Assembly (NCBI GenBank): GCA_944739405.2
Contig: OX123183.2
Coordinates: 90,782,729 to 90,846,728 of the forward strand
Source: Euclidia mi
Lineage: Eukaryota > Arthropoda > Insecta > Lepidoptera > Erebidae
DNA length: 64,000 nucleotides
Direction: 5' to 3'
In this document: one piece after another, positions 46,578 through 57,935 of the stretch
Position numbering within the stretch: position 1 is the stretch's first letter
How the letters are laid out: each line of letters starts with the position of its first letter
Notes under the pieces: model-generated
The model's database searches: none
The model's input: the letters and a program-made list of their open reading frames with translations, nothing else
Told to the model about the DNA's origin: nothing
Made by a program: the position numbers and the translations under genes

Positions 46578-48076
46578 GATATGCAGCCTATAGCAATCCA
46601 CTGCTGGACATAGGCCTCTCCCAACACGCGCCACAGTACATGGTTCTTAGCCTTTCGCATCCATTTCGTCCCAGCCTCGATTTCAGGTCGTCAGTCCACC
46701 TAACCGGGTGCCACCCTACCTTAGGCTTACCGAGTCGTGGTCTCCACTCTAGGACAAGCTTGGTCTATCGGCCATCAGTACTTATGCAGATATGACCAGT
46801 CCACTGCCTCGTGAGCTTACTTATTCTGTGAGCTATGTCGGTAATTCTGGTTCTTTGTCGGATAACTTCGTTGCGGATTTTATACCCGCTGTGTGACTTT
46901 AAGTTTGGGGACTAGTCCCACTGTGAGTGTCCGCGTCTCGGCACCGTACGTCATAACAGGTAGGAAGCATTGGTTGTAGACTTCGGTCTTCAGGTATTGT
47001 GGTAGGGGCGAAGAGAAAACTTGACGTAGTTTGCCCAACCCAACTGGACACTACGGTCGATTTCTTTCTCGAAGTTATTGCTACCAAGCTAGACCACAAG
47101 CTGTTGCTTATGGTAGTCATACTTTTGAACACATTCAAGCATCCATCCGTGTACATAAACCGATTCCGACATGATGAGTTCGTCTTACATAATCTTGGTT
47201 TTGTTCAGTTCATGCCGAGACAAGTTCACGTCGAGAGGCTCCATTTAGGCTGTGGAGCATCCCGCTCAACTCTTCCAGGGACTCCGCAACGATGACGATA
47301 TCGTCAGCAATCCGAAGGTGTGAGATGTATTCGCAGTTAATGTTTATGCCCAGTCCAGCATCTTAAAGAAGTCTTTGAGTGCGCTGGTGAAGAGCTGATT
47401 AAAATATTAAGTCTCCCTGCCTCACACCTCATCTCAATCGCGTCGACGGGGCTGGAGTTGGATGGTCTTAGTGGCGATATCATACAAACATATCAACGCT
47501 TCGATGTAGCGCCAATCGGTACGAGACCGCTGCAGAGCAACCAGAACCACCCAGGTTTCGATGGAGTCGAAGGCTTTCTCGTAGTCCACGAAAGCCATAC
47601 ACAGCGGCTTATTGTACTCATTGGTCTTCTGTATATTTGGCCAAAAAGTATGGAACAACTTGTAGAGGTGGCTGAAGAATGAAATGGGTCTATATGTTTT
47701 CAGCGAGATTTTGTCACCTGTTTTTGAAGAACAGGACAACCACACTCCCGCTCCACGCCTGAACTGTAAGGCCCTGATGGATAATGGAATTAAAGAGGCT
47801 CGCCAGCTCTTTCAGGACTACAGTCCCTCCTGCTTTTAAGAGCTCTGTGCTGATTTCGTCATCTTATGGAGACTTGTTGTTCTTAAGTTGCTCGAGACCT
47901 TCTCGTACCTCGCCTTGGTTGACATCAGGGAAGTTCTCCGTATATTGGCGCGGGAGTTGGGCTTTATAGTCATCATTGCCTGGTTTTAAGAGTTTAGACT
48001 TCCATGATGCGTACAGGTCTTTGTAGAAACTCTCAATTTCAGCTAGAATTTCGAACTTTAAGTTTACGCCTTCCAC
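46578..48076 (-). mobile_element. Truncated, decayed LINE (GEAYVQQW type)
   Basis: On the minus strand, reverse-transcriptase pieces appear in order but in shifting frames: NQGEVREGLEQLKNNKSP (48076-47864), KTYRPISFFSHLYKLFHTF and FVDYEKAFDSIETW (47745-47434), a degenerate catalytic region, and the C-terminus WMRKAKNHVLWRVLGEAYVQ (46660-46600). The WRxLGEAYVQQW ending is widespread in insect LINEs from memory. No endonuclease remains. Its 3' end (GAGGCCTATGTCCAGCAGTG) matches the SINE family 1 3' region. Confidence 0.75.
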
Positions 48077-48227
48077 AGTACAATAAAATCAATCAATTGT
48101 GGTTCTGCTGTTCAAAATATTTATTTATACAAGGTAGAACCGAATGCTTGTGGTTCCATTTTGCAAAAAAAAATGAGTAATTAAAATATGAATTTATTTT
48201 ACGCATAATGATACCACAGAAACTTGG

Positions 48228-48349
48228 TGTAGGGTGCGATGCACCTTCCCAACTATATAAGCTAATGTAATACTTATTTGATACACATTATACTGTAATC
48301 ATCGAACCTAATAACATCTTTTATTTACGACACCAAGCCCATCATTGCA
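48228..48349 (+). repeat. 5' LTR of LARD-like element
   Basis: 122 bases, TGTAGGG..TTGCA, containing AACTATATAAGC as a possible TATA box at about 48251-48259. Confidence 0.88.
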
Positions 48350-50518
48350 TGGCGACCCTGCCAGTGCTGCCTTCTGGCAGTACTGAGCCAGTGGTTTTTT
48401 TAAAGATAAAGTTTTTGATATTATTTGTGGAATCGACGTATATTTGGCGAAGATATTATGAAAATTAAATGGCGTATCGAGCCGTTGCGCCTGTTGCGAT
48501 TTTCTGGCGAACGATATTATATGACTTGAGACTGCGGAAAGCTGGATTGCGAGGTTGCACGAGGATGATGCAGCCGGGAGCCCTGGGTTTCGGTCTCGTG
48601 AAGGCCACACGACGACGATGCCTAGGAGGGCTCCGCGTGAAGCGTGGACACGACACGGTGTCCTTTTCTCACAGTGCCTGAACGTGAACATTGTAAGGTG
48701 AACTGTATTTCTTTTTTTTTTTTCTCAAATTTGCCGCGCGGACAACAATTGATCATTTTGTGTTAGTTTTATTTTTCATATACTCTTTTATGTAGTCGTA
48801 ATTAGTAATATGAAAGTAAAAACATGCCTGTTGACAATAATATTATATGTTTGGCAATTCAACCCACAACAAATTTGCCAAATTGTTGCCAAATTATAGA
48901 TTTTTATTCTTTGTTGTTAAAGAAATTATTGTAATCGTCCCATGTAAGAACGCATTCCTAAGTTATTGCGCATAAGGTGTCCAATGTGCAAGCGCCGATA
49001 TACGATACCTTAGCAACACTACATGTTGCGCACGGATTTGCTTCTTCATTTCTTTTAACTAGCATAAGTAACATTGTTATAATTTAAATTTATGAACATT
49101 TTTTGTAAATCTTTGTTGCAATTTATTTTCGATAAACTTAACTTCCAAACGTAATTAGTTAATACATATATTTTATTTATTATATAAAATGTATCAAAGC
49201 ATTAGTAAATCAAAGATAGATATTCATATTTTACTATTAATATTTTAATTTTCAAGCTTTTATTTTATTGGTGATAACGAATCATAAGTTATAATTAGTC
49301 CAGTAGTGTGTTAGTTCGCGCTAATAAAAACGACACCTAGTAAACTTGACACCTATGCTATGATGCAATATCTTAAGGAATGCATTCGTCTAAAAGTTTT
49401 GCCACCTGCATGTGATTGTGTGAACATTAGTCTTCTATAGAAATATTATGTTGAATCATGTGGCTAAATATAGTAACAGTATGTACTTATACAAAATTTC
49501 ATATTTTGTAATTTATAACGATTGTAACATTTGAGACGAGTTCATTTTCGTGTAAAAGATTTGAATAATATTTCAATACTTATATACTTGTGATATTTAT
49601 GGATATTATTTTATGTTTTGGAATAGGGAAAATTGGTCGGATATAGGCACGGTATTAAAAATCTTTTTGTAATCATTAGTATGCAATTAGGTACCGCTGT
49701 GATTAGATGGGCATATTGAAAGGTTTATGTTATTTGGAAGCATGGTATTGGAATGAGTAATTTGAAATGAGTGTTTAGATTGCTATAGGAATGTATGACG
49801 TTGAAGGGAATATTCAGTAACTAGGTTTTCGACAGCTATTTGGATTGATCACCCAAAAGCGATGTTGGATTCGTATGTACTGAAGTATTCATTTTGGAAG
49901 TAAGCATAAATGTTTTGTTATGTAATGCTATTATGAAAGTGGTATTTAAATATAGGTACACAAATTAATAAGGTGAATAAAAGGGTGCCATTCCTTCAGT
50001 TTGATCATGGTGCGAACGAGATTCCTCTGTGAAAATTGTTGGAGGCCAAAGAAGCCTTAAATTGAGCCCCTTGTGATAATAAATGATGAATATGAGAAAT
50101 GAATATTATAAATAAATGATGAAAATGTCCGGCCGGACCGATATTATGATAAGAAAATAAATGTGTACCTTACTGTGTATTGAAATGGATAAAGAATAAA
50201 AAATTATGAGATGTTGTGAAAAGTATGTGATAAATGGAAATAAAATTATGTTGATGAGTAATAAAGAGTTGTTGAAAGAAATAAAATCTGATGTTTGTAT
50301 TTAAATATAAAATGTTATGCAATACCAATACTCTAATATTACAAAATAATATGTAATAAGATATTTTTTTCATAGTTCATTCAGATTAAAAAAAAAAATT
50401 ATATACAATTCAATTTTATATTTCAGTGTTCGTGTTTACTGTTACTGAACTTTTGAGAAAAGAAAATGTGTCAAATTGTGATTTTTTTAAATGTTTGTGT
50501 TGTAAACTACTACTACTA

Positions 50519-50570
50519 CGGCCGTTAGCAGTCCACTGCTGGACTTAAGCCTCTCCTAATTAACGTCACA
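50519..50570 (-). repeat. Short SINE/LINE tail fragment in the LARD interior
   Basis: GCAGTCCACTGCTGGACTTA followed by AGCCTCTCC matches the 3' region of SINE family 1 on the minus strand and is preceded by a CTACTACTAC run. Only about 50 bases remain. Confidence 0.5.
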
Positions 50571-51339
50571 ATATAATTGTATACCAAGGATTTTATACAT
50601 TAGACATACCTACCTGTGTTTTTTTTGTATAATAGTAACATTGAATAACGTATTTTTGGTTCAGATGATATTTTATTCGTAAAATGTTTTTATTGTTCTG
50701 ATTTATAATAAAATGGTTAAATGATTTATAAATAAAATAATATATTGGTAAAAAAAAGAATTAGCCAATCAACATGTTAAATAAATATAAAGTATTATTG
50801 TTGTTGTAATAATAGGTATTGTCAACAGTGCATTAGAATTAAGTTATATTTTTGTGTCCTTTTTTAATGAGTGAAGCGTTTTAATTTGTATTGGTCATTC
50901 ATATTTCTTTTTATGTTTGTTTCAATTATTTCATTGACCAAAATGTTCCATTTAATATCTTTTTATTAAAATTGTATTACTATAATCTACTTTAAAAAAA
51001 AATATGCCTATGGTAACTTTTATTAGAATTTCTTCTCGAATTAAGTTTAGTGAATGTGTTTATTTTATACTTCAAAATAAATATGGAATTAGTATTTCAT
51101 TTTAGTTTATGTCAATATGGTAAAGTTTCAAAAATTCTCTATTTGTGGTTATTTTCAATAAAATTTTATTAATGCTTTAGGATTAGATATATTGAATATT
51201 TTAGTGTTGTTTTTGCGATTATATTAAATAATGAAAAAGATAGGTATACTTTTATCATGATTTTATTGGAGAACTGTATTTTAAATTACATAAAAAACAT
51301 GTATGTAAACATATTTTTTATTTTTATAAACGGGGGAGG

Positions 51340-51461
51340 TGTAGTGTGCGATGCACCTTCCCAACTATATAAGCTAATGTAATACTTATTTGATACACAT
51401 TATACTGTAATCATCGAACCTAATAACATCTTTTATTTACGACACCAAGCCCATCATTGCA
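51340..51461 (+). repeat. 3' LTR of LARD-like element
   Basis: 122 bases, TGTAGTG..TTGCA, preceded directly by the polypurine tract AAACGGGGGAGG. Confidence 0.88.
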
Positions 51462-52374
51462 TTGGTTCCATTTGGTGTATTATAATAATTTTTAATAATA
51501 GAAATATTTTTAATGTATGATGGTACCAAGTATCTGTGGATCGGTTTTGTATAAAATGACATGAAATTTATATGGTTTATTTGTTTGATGAAACGAGTCC
51601 CATGGTGCTATGGTTCGGTTTTGCAATATGTATAATGTGTATTTTTGCTGTTGGTTCCTTTCTGCTTTATGTATAACTTGTTTCCAAGGGAAAAATCAAG
51701 TGGATCTTTTTTGAATAAGAAAATAAACCACTTTTAAATAAGTATTCTTCAAAAAAAACAAAAATCGAAATTTGTCGTGTGGTTCCTTTTTGCATAAATA
51801 CGGACAATTTTACTGATACCGGGCGCCCAGTGGCAATAAACTTTCCATCTAACTTTACCCGTACAAAGGTTATAAAATGTAAATTAATAAATATGTTGAC
51901 GTTACAACGAACTTCTGACTGTAGTGTTGATATTACAAAAGTATTTGTTTTATAGTTAACTTATTACATACAGTTTGTTGTGTTATTTATTTTGCGGTTT
52001 TCTTTGTACATAAATATTTTAAATAAAATATCTCATTGCTGAAATGTATGATTGATGCGATGTGATTTATAGTGGTTTCAATATGTGGTCATTGTGTTAC
52101 CGATTCCATGAATATTGTGAATAATGTTCGATAGTATATAATATTAGTACGAGTAGACAGCGTAAAACAAAATCGTATTGAATTGGCAACACAACAAAAT
52201 GATATAATATCGACTTTAAGTATACAGATATCGAATGCTTAGATTTGTAACAAACTATATGTATTAATTTTGTGATATAATTTAATACATCAATATGAAT
52301 AATACAAGGTTATCCAAGTTGATTTTTCATAGTAAGCGTATGGTACCAAAAAAATCAGCTGTTTTATAACCAGA

Positions 52375-53020
52375 CTAGCTTTTGCCCGCAGCTTCGCACG
52401 CGTTAAATTCGGGGTAACACAAATCTACTTTTAGTCTCAATTTGTGTGAAGACACTCCTGATTACTCTAAAGACTTCAGAAACAATACAAGGTGCAAAGT
52501 AACTCGGTCAGTATCCATCACATTATCTATCGAAAGGTACATAATAACATCACCTTGCATACAGACAAATGTCAAAGCCATGTTCCAATACATGTCCAAT
52601 ATAATTATGTATATCTATGAAAACTTTCGCATTTATAATAAGTATAAGTTGAGAAAATCGTTTCAACCGTCTAACCGTAGTATATAAATTATTAGTTTCT
52701 AATGATATATGCGAAGATGTAAGCACCGTGCACAATATGACATTATGTATAATGTGACAGTACTGATAGTGATATACGATAGCACATGCGCACTCAATTA
52801 TTACAGCGCATGCGTTCTCACTTCAAAGAGATAAATTAATGCCGTACTAATTTCAACCCTCCCTACAATCTCTCCCAGTTAATTTTTTGCAACTTATGGT
52901 AACCTATGTCCGTCTCCATGGTCCAATCTATCTTTATATAAAATTTATCGGTTCAGCCGTTTAGCGTGAAAACGGAACATACATACATACACACTTTCGA
53001 ATTTATAATATTAGTAAGGA
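52375..53020 (-). mobile_element. Helitron-like element
   Basis: On the minus strand it starts TCCTTACTAATATTATAAAT and ends GCGAAGCTGCGGGCAAAAGC then TAG, flanked by A and T. A small GC-rich stem-loop (GCGTGCGAAGCTGC) sits near the 3' end, as Helitrons require. About 646 bases without helicase, so non-autonomous. Internal short frames are not genes. Confidence 0.6.
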
Positions 53021-53200
53021 TAGGGACTAGGGATGTCTTGCAAGAACTCAATCACGTGTCCTAATGGGGTTCTGAATAATCGAAATAAAAATAAAATGAG
53101 AAGCTAATATTTCACTAAGAAGATAGTTACTGTATAATCTCAGGCAATTAAACCTTCTGAACCACTGTTCAGAAGAATTTGTGAAGGGAGAACCCTCTTA

Positions 53201-53440
53201 GGCTCAGCGCAGACAGAACGGAGCGCAGCGGAGAGGATTTTATTAACGCACTTGAAAATAAACTTTAAAATTATGTTACTATAAAGTGCATGAACGGATT
53301 CCCGCGTATCTTCGAGGACGCGCGAGCATTTTCTGCCAGGTGCAAGCATTTATGCACTGTATTGTAATAATTTTAAAGTTTATTTTCAAGTGCGTTTATA
53401 AAATCCTCTCCGCTGCGCTCCGTTCTGTCTGCGCTGACCC
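53201..53440. mobile_element. PIF/Harbinger-type MITE
   Basis: 240 bases with long inverted ends: GGCTCAGCGCAGACAGAACG at the left and CGTTCTGTCTGCGCTGACCC at the right; arms extend about 88 bases with few differences. Flanked by TTA on both sides (53198-53200 and 53441-53443), the target duplication typical of PIF/Harbinger. No transposase. Confidence 0.75.
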
Positions 53441-53444
53441 TTAT

Positions 53445-54780
53445 TGTGATACAGTTTTCTAACTAGTACAGGAGTGGCACGTTCCAATTTATTAATAAAC
53501 TGCTTAGCCTAACTTTGATTTTATAATTATGAAATGAATATTTAATGTATCTGTGTTTTTGAGAAAATAAATTATTATTATTATTTTGTTTCTCTATCAC
53601 GGCTATTCTTTTAACCTTTGGTGTTAGAAGAATAACCGGCCATTCACTGAATTATGTCATTAGAATTCTGTTTATGTTACTGAAAAGACCATTCATGGCT
53701 TACTACATCATCATTTAAAGGATACCTAATAAAAACATATTTTGAGGACCTAATCAGGTGCGATAAAATCACAGGTATCAAATCGAGATAAAATTACGAG
53801 GAGGTACACAATAAGCACTTGGCTACAAAATATAATAGGTCCAGTTTAAATAGTATCAAAATTTGAACATTGCACAGTTATTTTCGATACTGTTGATTAT
53901 ACATGAAAATGTTATTGTAATTTCATTCGAGATTGCAATATAATCATGTAAAGTATAGTGAAGATTTTCTCTGTATCCATATGACGTGTGGGATCGGTCA
54001 GCTCCATGTGGTTTCGGTCTCTAAACGTTGCGCTATTGAAGCCACCTCATTATTTCCCGTGCGCCCTCGTCCGTCGGCTAGATAGGTCGCTAAGGGCTTA
54101 AATTATTATCGAGTATTTGTGAAACGACCATACTAAAGTGTATGAAAGAGATATTTTGGTGTGTGTTGATTTATAGCGACAATGTTGATTTAAAAATATT
54201 TTTGCTTGAGCGTCGCTAAAGTTAGGGCAATTAGTTTGGCACATATTCACTGGAAACAATTTGTTTATAAGTACAGTTTTAGATTCTGAATCATTATAAA
54301 CGTAATTCAGGAATAAAATCGTGGAATTTTAGAAACATTGGTTGCGAAAAAGTTTTACGTTTTTGTTGGAATGTGTTACTTTTTTATCTCTATTGGTGCT
54401 TAAAGTTTTAAAGTAATATAAAAATATTATGTGTCATGTTTTACAATTAACAACAACGTGCCTCCTTTGAGGTCATTTCCAAACATTCGTATGACGTTAT
54501 CGCCATATGCTTAGCAATATACGTAGGCGGTGTCACAAGCATTCTGCGCCAGACGATATGCGTCCCCAACAATTGTTTATCTGTTGCGAATGGAATGCGC
54601 CGAGCTTGCAGGGATTATGAAACATCAACGCCATACACTGTGATAGACGCAACGTTTAGAGACAGTTGGATAAAATCTAGAACAGATTAACATCTGCAGT
54701 AGTTAAATGGGGAGACATTTGACGGGGAAATTAAGGATCGCATAAAAATACCGTATCGAGGTTTAAAGATAAATATTTAT
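53445..54780. other. No recognisable gene
   Basis: AT-rich. An ATAAATTATTATTATTATT run at about 53567-53585 could be a LINE tail remnant. Otherwise nothing recognised. Confidence 0.4.
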
Positions 54781-54784
54781 TTCT

Positions 54785-55065
54785 AATCTTGCGCCTGTAC
54801 CCCCGAAGGGATAAGCAGAGGTGAAGTATTACACCTTCAATTCGCCGTGTATTTAATCGGAAGTCCCACGTTATAAGTAGGAGGCGAGCCTTTTGCCGTT
54901 ACCGGGCAGGTTGCCGTGCCGTTACATTGCCCGACGCCGAGCTGCTACTGAGAATTCGGAAAAACTCAGTACCTAACACATTTCTCGACACGGGAATCGA
55001 ACCCGGGACCTTCCAATCAGCACATGCATAGGCACGCTATTGATTGAACTACGGAGGCAGCCGAT
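54785..55065 (-). mobile_element. tRNA-derived SINE, family 2
   Basis: On the minus strand the head is tRNA-like: GGCTGCCTCCGTAGTTCAAT (A-box region) and GGTCCCGGGTTCGATTCCCG (B box). The body contains GGCAACCTGCCCGGTAACGG, and the tail reads CTGCTTATCCCTTCGGGGGT followed by ACAGGCGCAAG. The tail resembles the 3' end of the LINE at 58.6-62 kb. The head is not a functional tRNA: it runs straight into the SINE body. Confidence 0.75.
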
Positions 55066-55069
55066 TCAA

Positions 55070-55700
55070 TTGAAAATCCACATAGAAAATTAACAATGTG
55101 TGATCTACAGACGATTGGTCGAGCTACTGTCAATTTTATTTGTGTTGCTTCAGACATATTTGTAAATTTACAAAATAATCATTCAATTGCAAGATTCCTT
55201 TAACGAAATAAGTAGATCTAGTAGTGCCAGCTCCATTGTTCATAGCTATTTGGTCTAAAACCGACTTGCGACGGGTTTTTCGAGTACATAATTTTGATAT
55301 ACGTAGGTAATCGTTATTAAATTTGCCTAGACAATTCTAAAAATAGCACACAGTAAGGAATTTAATACGTTCGCTTTTCATCTTTATTTCCACATAGTAA
55401 AAAAACCTTCCTAACGGGGGGATGATAACTTTTCTGCTAGGCTTAGTATAATATGAAGACGTTATAAGTATTTTTTACTAAGTCTAACTGTCTTTTCGTA
55501 ATAAACTTCAGTTTGCAGTTTTAATGTCCAAATTATACCGGGACTGCGCAGATCTTTAACTACCTAAAGTAATTAATATGCACAGAATGTTCGCGACATC
55601 GTGATTCAGCAATCCAAACTTATTTGAACAAAAGCAGGCACATGATACCTTAGTAACTCTGCATTTAATAGACACAAAAAAGCATTTATAAAATATTATG
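55070..55700. other. No recognisable gene
   Basis: AT-rich; nothing recognised. Confidence 0.4.
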
Positions 55701-55703
55701 TAC

Positions 55704-55781
55704 TAAGTTTTCTCCGCGACTTAGCTTAGGTATGAGGTACTAGGGTACCTCATACCTAAGCTAAGTCGCGGAGAAAACTTA
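55704..55781. repeat. Perfect hairpin, 37-bp arms, 4-base loop
   Basis: Left arm 55704-55740 and right arm 55745-55781 are exact inverse copies, separated only by TAGG. No flanking target duplication. Confidence 0.95.
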
Positions 55782-55787
55782 TATATA

Positions 55788-55867
55788 TAGGTATACCTGT
55801 TTTTGTACGCCTGACAGATGGAGATATAGGTCCCCATCTGTCAGGCGTACAAAAACAGGTATACCTA
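55788..55867. repeat. Perfect hairpin, 34-bp arms, 12-base loop
   Basis: Left arm 55788-55821 and right arm 55834-55867 are exact inverse copies. It starts only 6 bases after the previous hairpin ends and has a different sequence. Confidence 0.95.
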
Positions 55868-55869
55868 CA

Positions 55870-56595
55870 GGTACTAAAACAAAATTTCACAATGTAAAAC
55901 CGTAACTAACAGACAAACTCATATTCATAATATTAGTAAAAGTGTAATATCTAGGATTAGGTAGTACAAAAATAAATATCTTAGCAAACATAAAAGAAAT
56001 AACCGAAAAAGTGCTCATAAAATAAATGATATCTACCGTACATCAGCGCAGAAGGAGCAATAGACACTCATAGAGCTGTGTCACCTTCACGCAGTTTGAG
56101 CCCAGAGCAATATTGTCATGATATTATTTGCGACATTTACACCGCTAAGCCAGACGTATGGCCCATTTGCCGTATCATGCGGACGGCAACACGTAACTCA
56201 TGGGCCGCGCAATAATATCCGCCTTATGTGCACTTATGTCCAAAAACTAAAGTAATACACGTATTTATTCGCTTCCTTTTGACGTAAATGTGATATTGGA
56301 CCCTTCCTGTGACGTGTGTTATAACCTATATCTATTATAGCGGCTATAACGAACTCGACAATAATTTACTTCTTTTTCGTGATAGGTAGCTAAATATTGG
56401 ATTTTATTTTGTAGCTTAATTTTTATGCTTTCCTTCTACAGTAACAAAAATAGATGTAATCTTTTTGATATAGAACTACATGACGATAAAATAAAAACGT
56501 TTAGAGTTTTTTAATTACTTTCCAAAATAACGTAGTTTCCTTAAAAATTTAAATCCGGCGTTATCTGACTGGCCACCATGACCCGTAATATGCAT
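55870..56595. other. No recognisable gene
   Basis: AT-rich; nothing recognised. Confidence 0.4.
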
Positions 56596-56599
56596 TACA

Positions 56600-56870
56600 A
56601 TATGATAAAAAGAAAAACCGAACAAGAGCGGGTCTGACTGGTAAACTGAAGGTTTCGTACCAAGTTTTATTAACTGCAATAAAAAAATTAAAGAGAGTTT
56701 ATAGAGAATCTAAGGATCATAGAGCTATTTATTCTAAGAAAAATAAGTGCCTTGATACCTTCTCGCTTCTTCTTCACGTTCCTGACAAAAACAGATTGAC
56801 AGACAAAGAGACAACAAGAGGAACTGACGGACAACTAAAGTTTCCTTTATATATTCCGTTTCCGTTGTGT
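56600..56870 (-). repeat. Probable degraded GGGTTCCGTACC-type repeat
   Basis: AAACCGAACAAGAGCGGGTC followed later by GGTTTCGTACC and a run of GACAGAC-like units near 56795 loosely follow the reversed layout of the repeat at 18163. Heavily diverged. Confidence 0.3.
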
Positions 56871-57417
56871 AAAAAAACACTTCTTTGTACACGTATTATG
56901 GCACTGTTACATAGATTAATTTAGGTTCACCCTTGTTTGATCGAACAACGTTTGATATAATATTACTAAATCGAATTTTAGTTGCAATAAAGTCATTTCG
57001 AAGAATTATTCATTTGACCGAATAATTCATTGGTAAATTTTTATTTAGCGTAATTATTTATTTGAACTAATTTCATTTGAACTAATTTCATTTCGCCGAA
57101 TTTTCAAATGCACTAATTTTATTTAAACTAATGTTTCACTACACTAATAATGATTTAGTCGAAAGATCGTATCGAATATTTAGTTCGGTATTCTCTCGTT
57201 TTCCATAAATTCATTTGCACTAATATTGTTTGCCATAATCATCCCCGATCATAATATTAACTTGCACTATTATCATTTATACTAATAACGTTTGCCTTAA
57301 CAACTCAACAGTGATAACTTTTATTTGCCATAAAATGACTTTCTATAACAACATATATCATAATAATTAGTTTTCATAAGTAACACATCTCATAATCGAC
57401 TCTTGACATAATCAAAA

Positions 57418-57624
57418 TCTTAATATATAAAATCCTTGCGTTACTGACTGACTGACAGACACGCTACAGCCGAAACTACTGGGCGTAGGAAGCTGAAATT
57501 TGGCATGTATGTTCCTTGGGGACCGTAGGGGTGCACTAAGGAGGGATTTCCCGAAATTCCCACGGGATCGGCCAAAACGGGAATTTTGAAAATATATGCG
57601 TGCGAAGCCGCTGGCGTCGACTAG
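57418..57624 (+). mobile_element. Short Helitron-like element, copy 3
   Basis: A|TCTTAATATATAAAATCC start and GTCGACTAG|T end, about 207 bases, very similar to copy 1 at 3153. A small GCGTGCGAAGCCGC stem-loop lies just before the 3' end. Nested in the 1.18-kb TIR element. Confidence 0.6.
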
Positions 57625-57667
57625 TTTGATATAATTATGAAAATAATACATAATATTGTTAGGTCGA

Positions 57668-57935
57668 AATTAGTTATCGTTAACACCCCGACTCAGTGCA
57701 ACCCGACTCGGATAGGTTAGGTTAGGTTAGGGTTCTCTTTTGACCCTTAACCCAAAAATAGGAGCCCTGCGAAGCAGGGCTCCGTCAACTTTGTCCACAT
57801 TCTTCACACTAGTTTAATAACCTGAAGTTGAATTAATTATCGTTAACACCCCGACTCAGTGCAATCCGACTCGGTTAGGTTAGGTTAGGTTAGGTTAGGT
57901 TAGGGTTCTCTTTTGACCCTTAACCCAAAAATAGG
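57668..57935 (+). repeat. Two direct repeat units with TTAGG arrays
   Basis: Two copies, about 166 bases apart, share TTATCGTTAACACCCCGACT, then a TTAGG run (3 units at 57714-57732, 6 units at 57872-57904), then GGGTTCTCTTTTGACCCTTA and ACCCAAAAATAGG. The first copy continues into the hairpin GGAGCCCTGC..GCAGGGCTCC seen also at 16.7 kb. Confidence 0.8.

Larger units (their letters stand above)
48228..51461 (+). mobile_element. Non-autonomous LTR element without coding capacity (LARD-like)
   Basis: Two 122-bp direct repeats, 48228-48349 and 51340-51461, begin TGTAG and end TTGCA and differ at one visible base (TGTAGGG versus TGTAGTG). A primer-binding-like TGGCGACCCTGCCAG starts at 48351, just inside the left LTR, and the polypurine tract AAACGGGGGAGG abuts the right LTR. 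Flanks share TTGG (48224-48227 and 51462-51465). The 2990-base interior is AT-rich after a GC-richer leader and has no gag or pol frame on either strand. It must rely on proteins of another LTR element. Confidence 0.88.
46229..51810. mobile_element. TIR element interrupted by a LINE and an LTR element
   Basis: Ends are inverted copies: ATTGTCCGTATTTATGCAAA then AAGGAACCAC at 46231-46260, and the exact inverse at 51779-51808. Subterminal copies of GTGGTTCC(N)TTTTGC-like motifs recur near 46444, 46487, 48104, 48150, 51464, 51611 and 51652. Removing the nested LINE (46578-48076) and LTR element (48228-51461) leaves about 850 bases without a transposase. I could not define a target duplication, so the superfamily is unknown. 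Confidence 0.6.

Noticed and set aside
48308..48691. 127-codon minus-strand frame in the LARD as gag or pol
   Set aside because: It crosses the LTR boundary on the opposite strand and has no retroelement motif.
57714..57904. True telomere or chromosome-fusion scar
   Set aside because: Only 3 and 6 TTAGG units, both inside a duplicated repeat unit that also exists without the array at 16.9 kb and within a TIR element.
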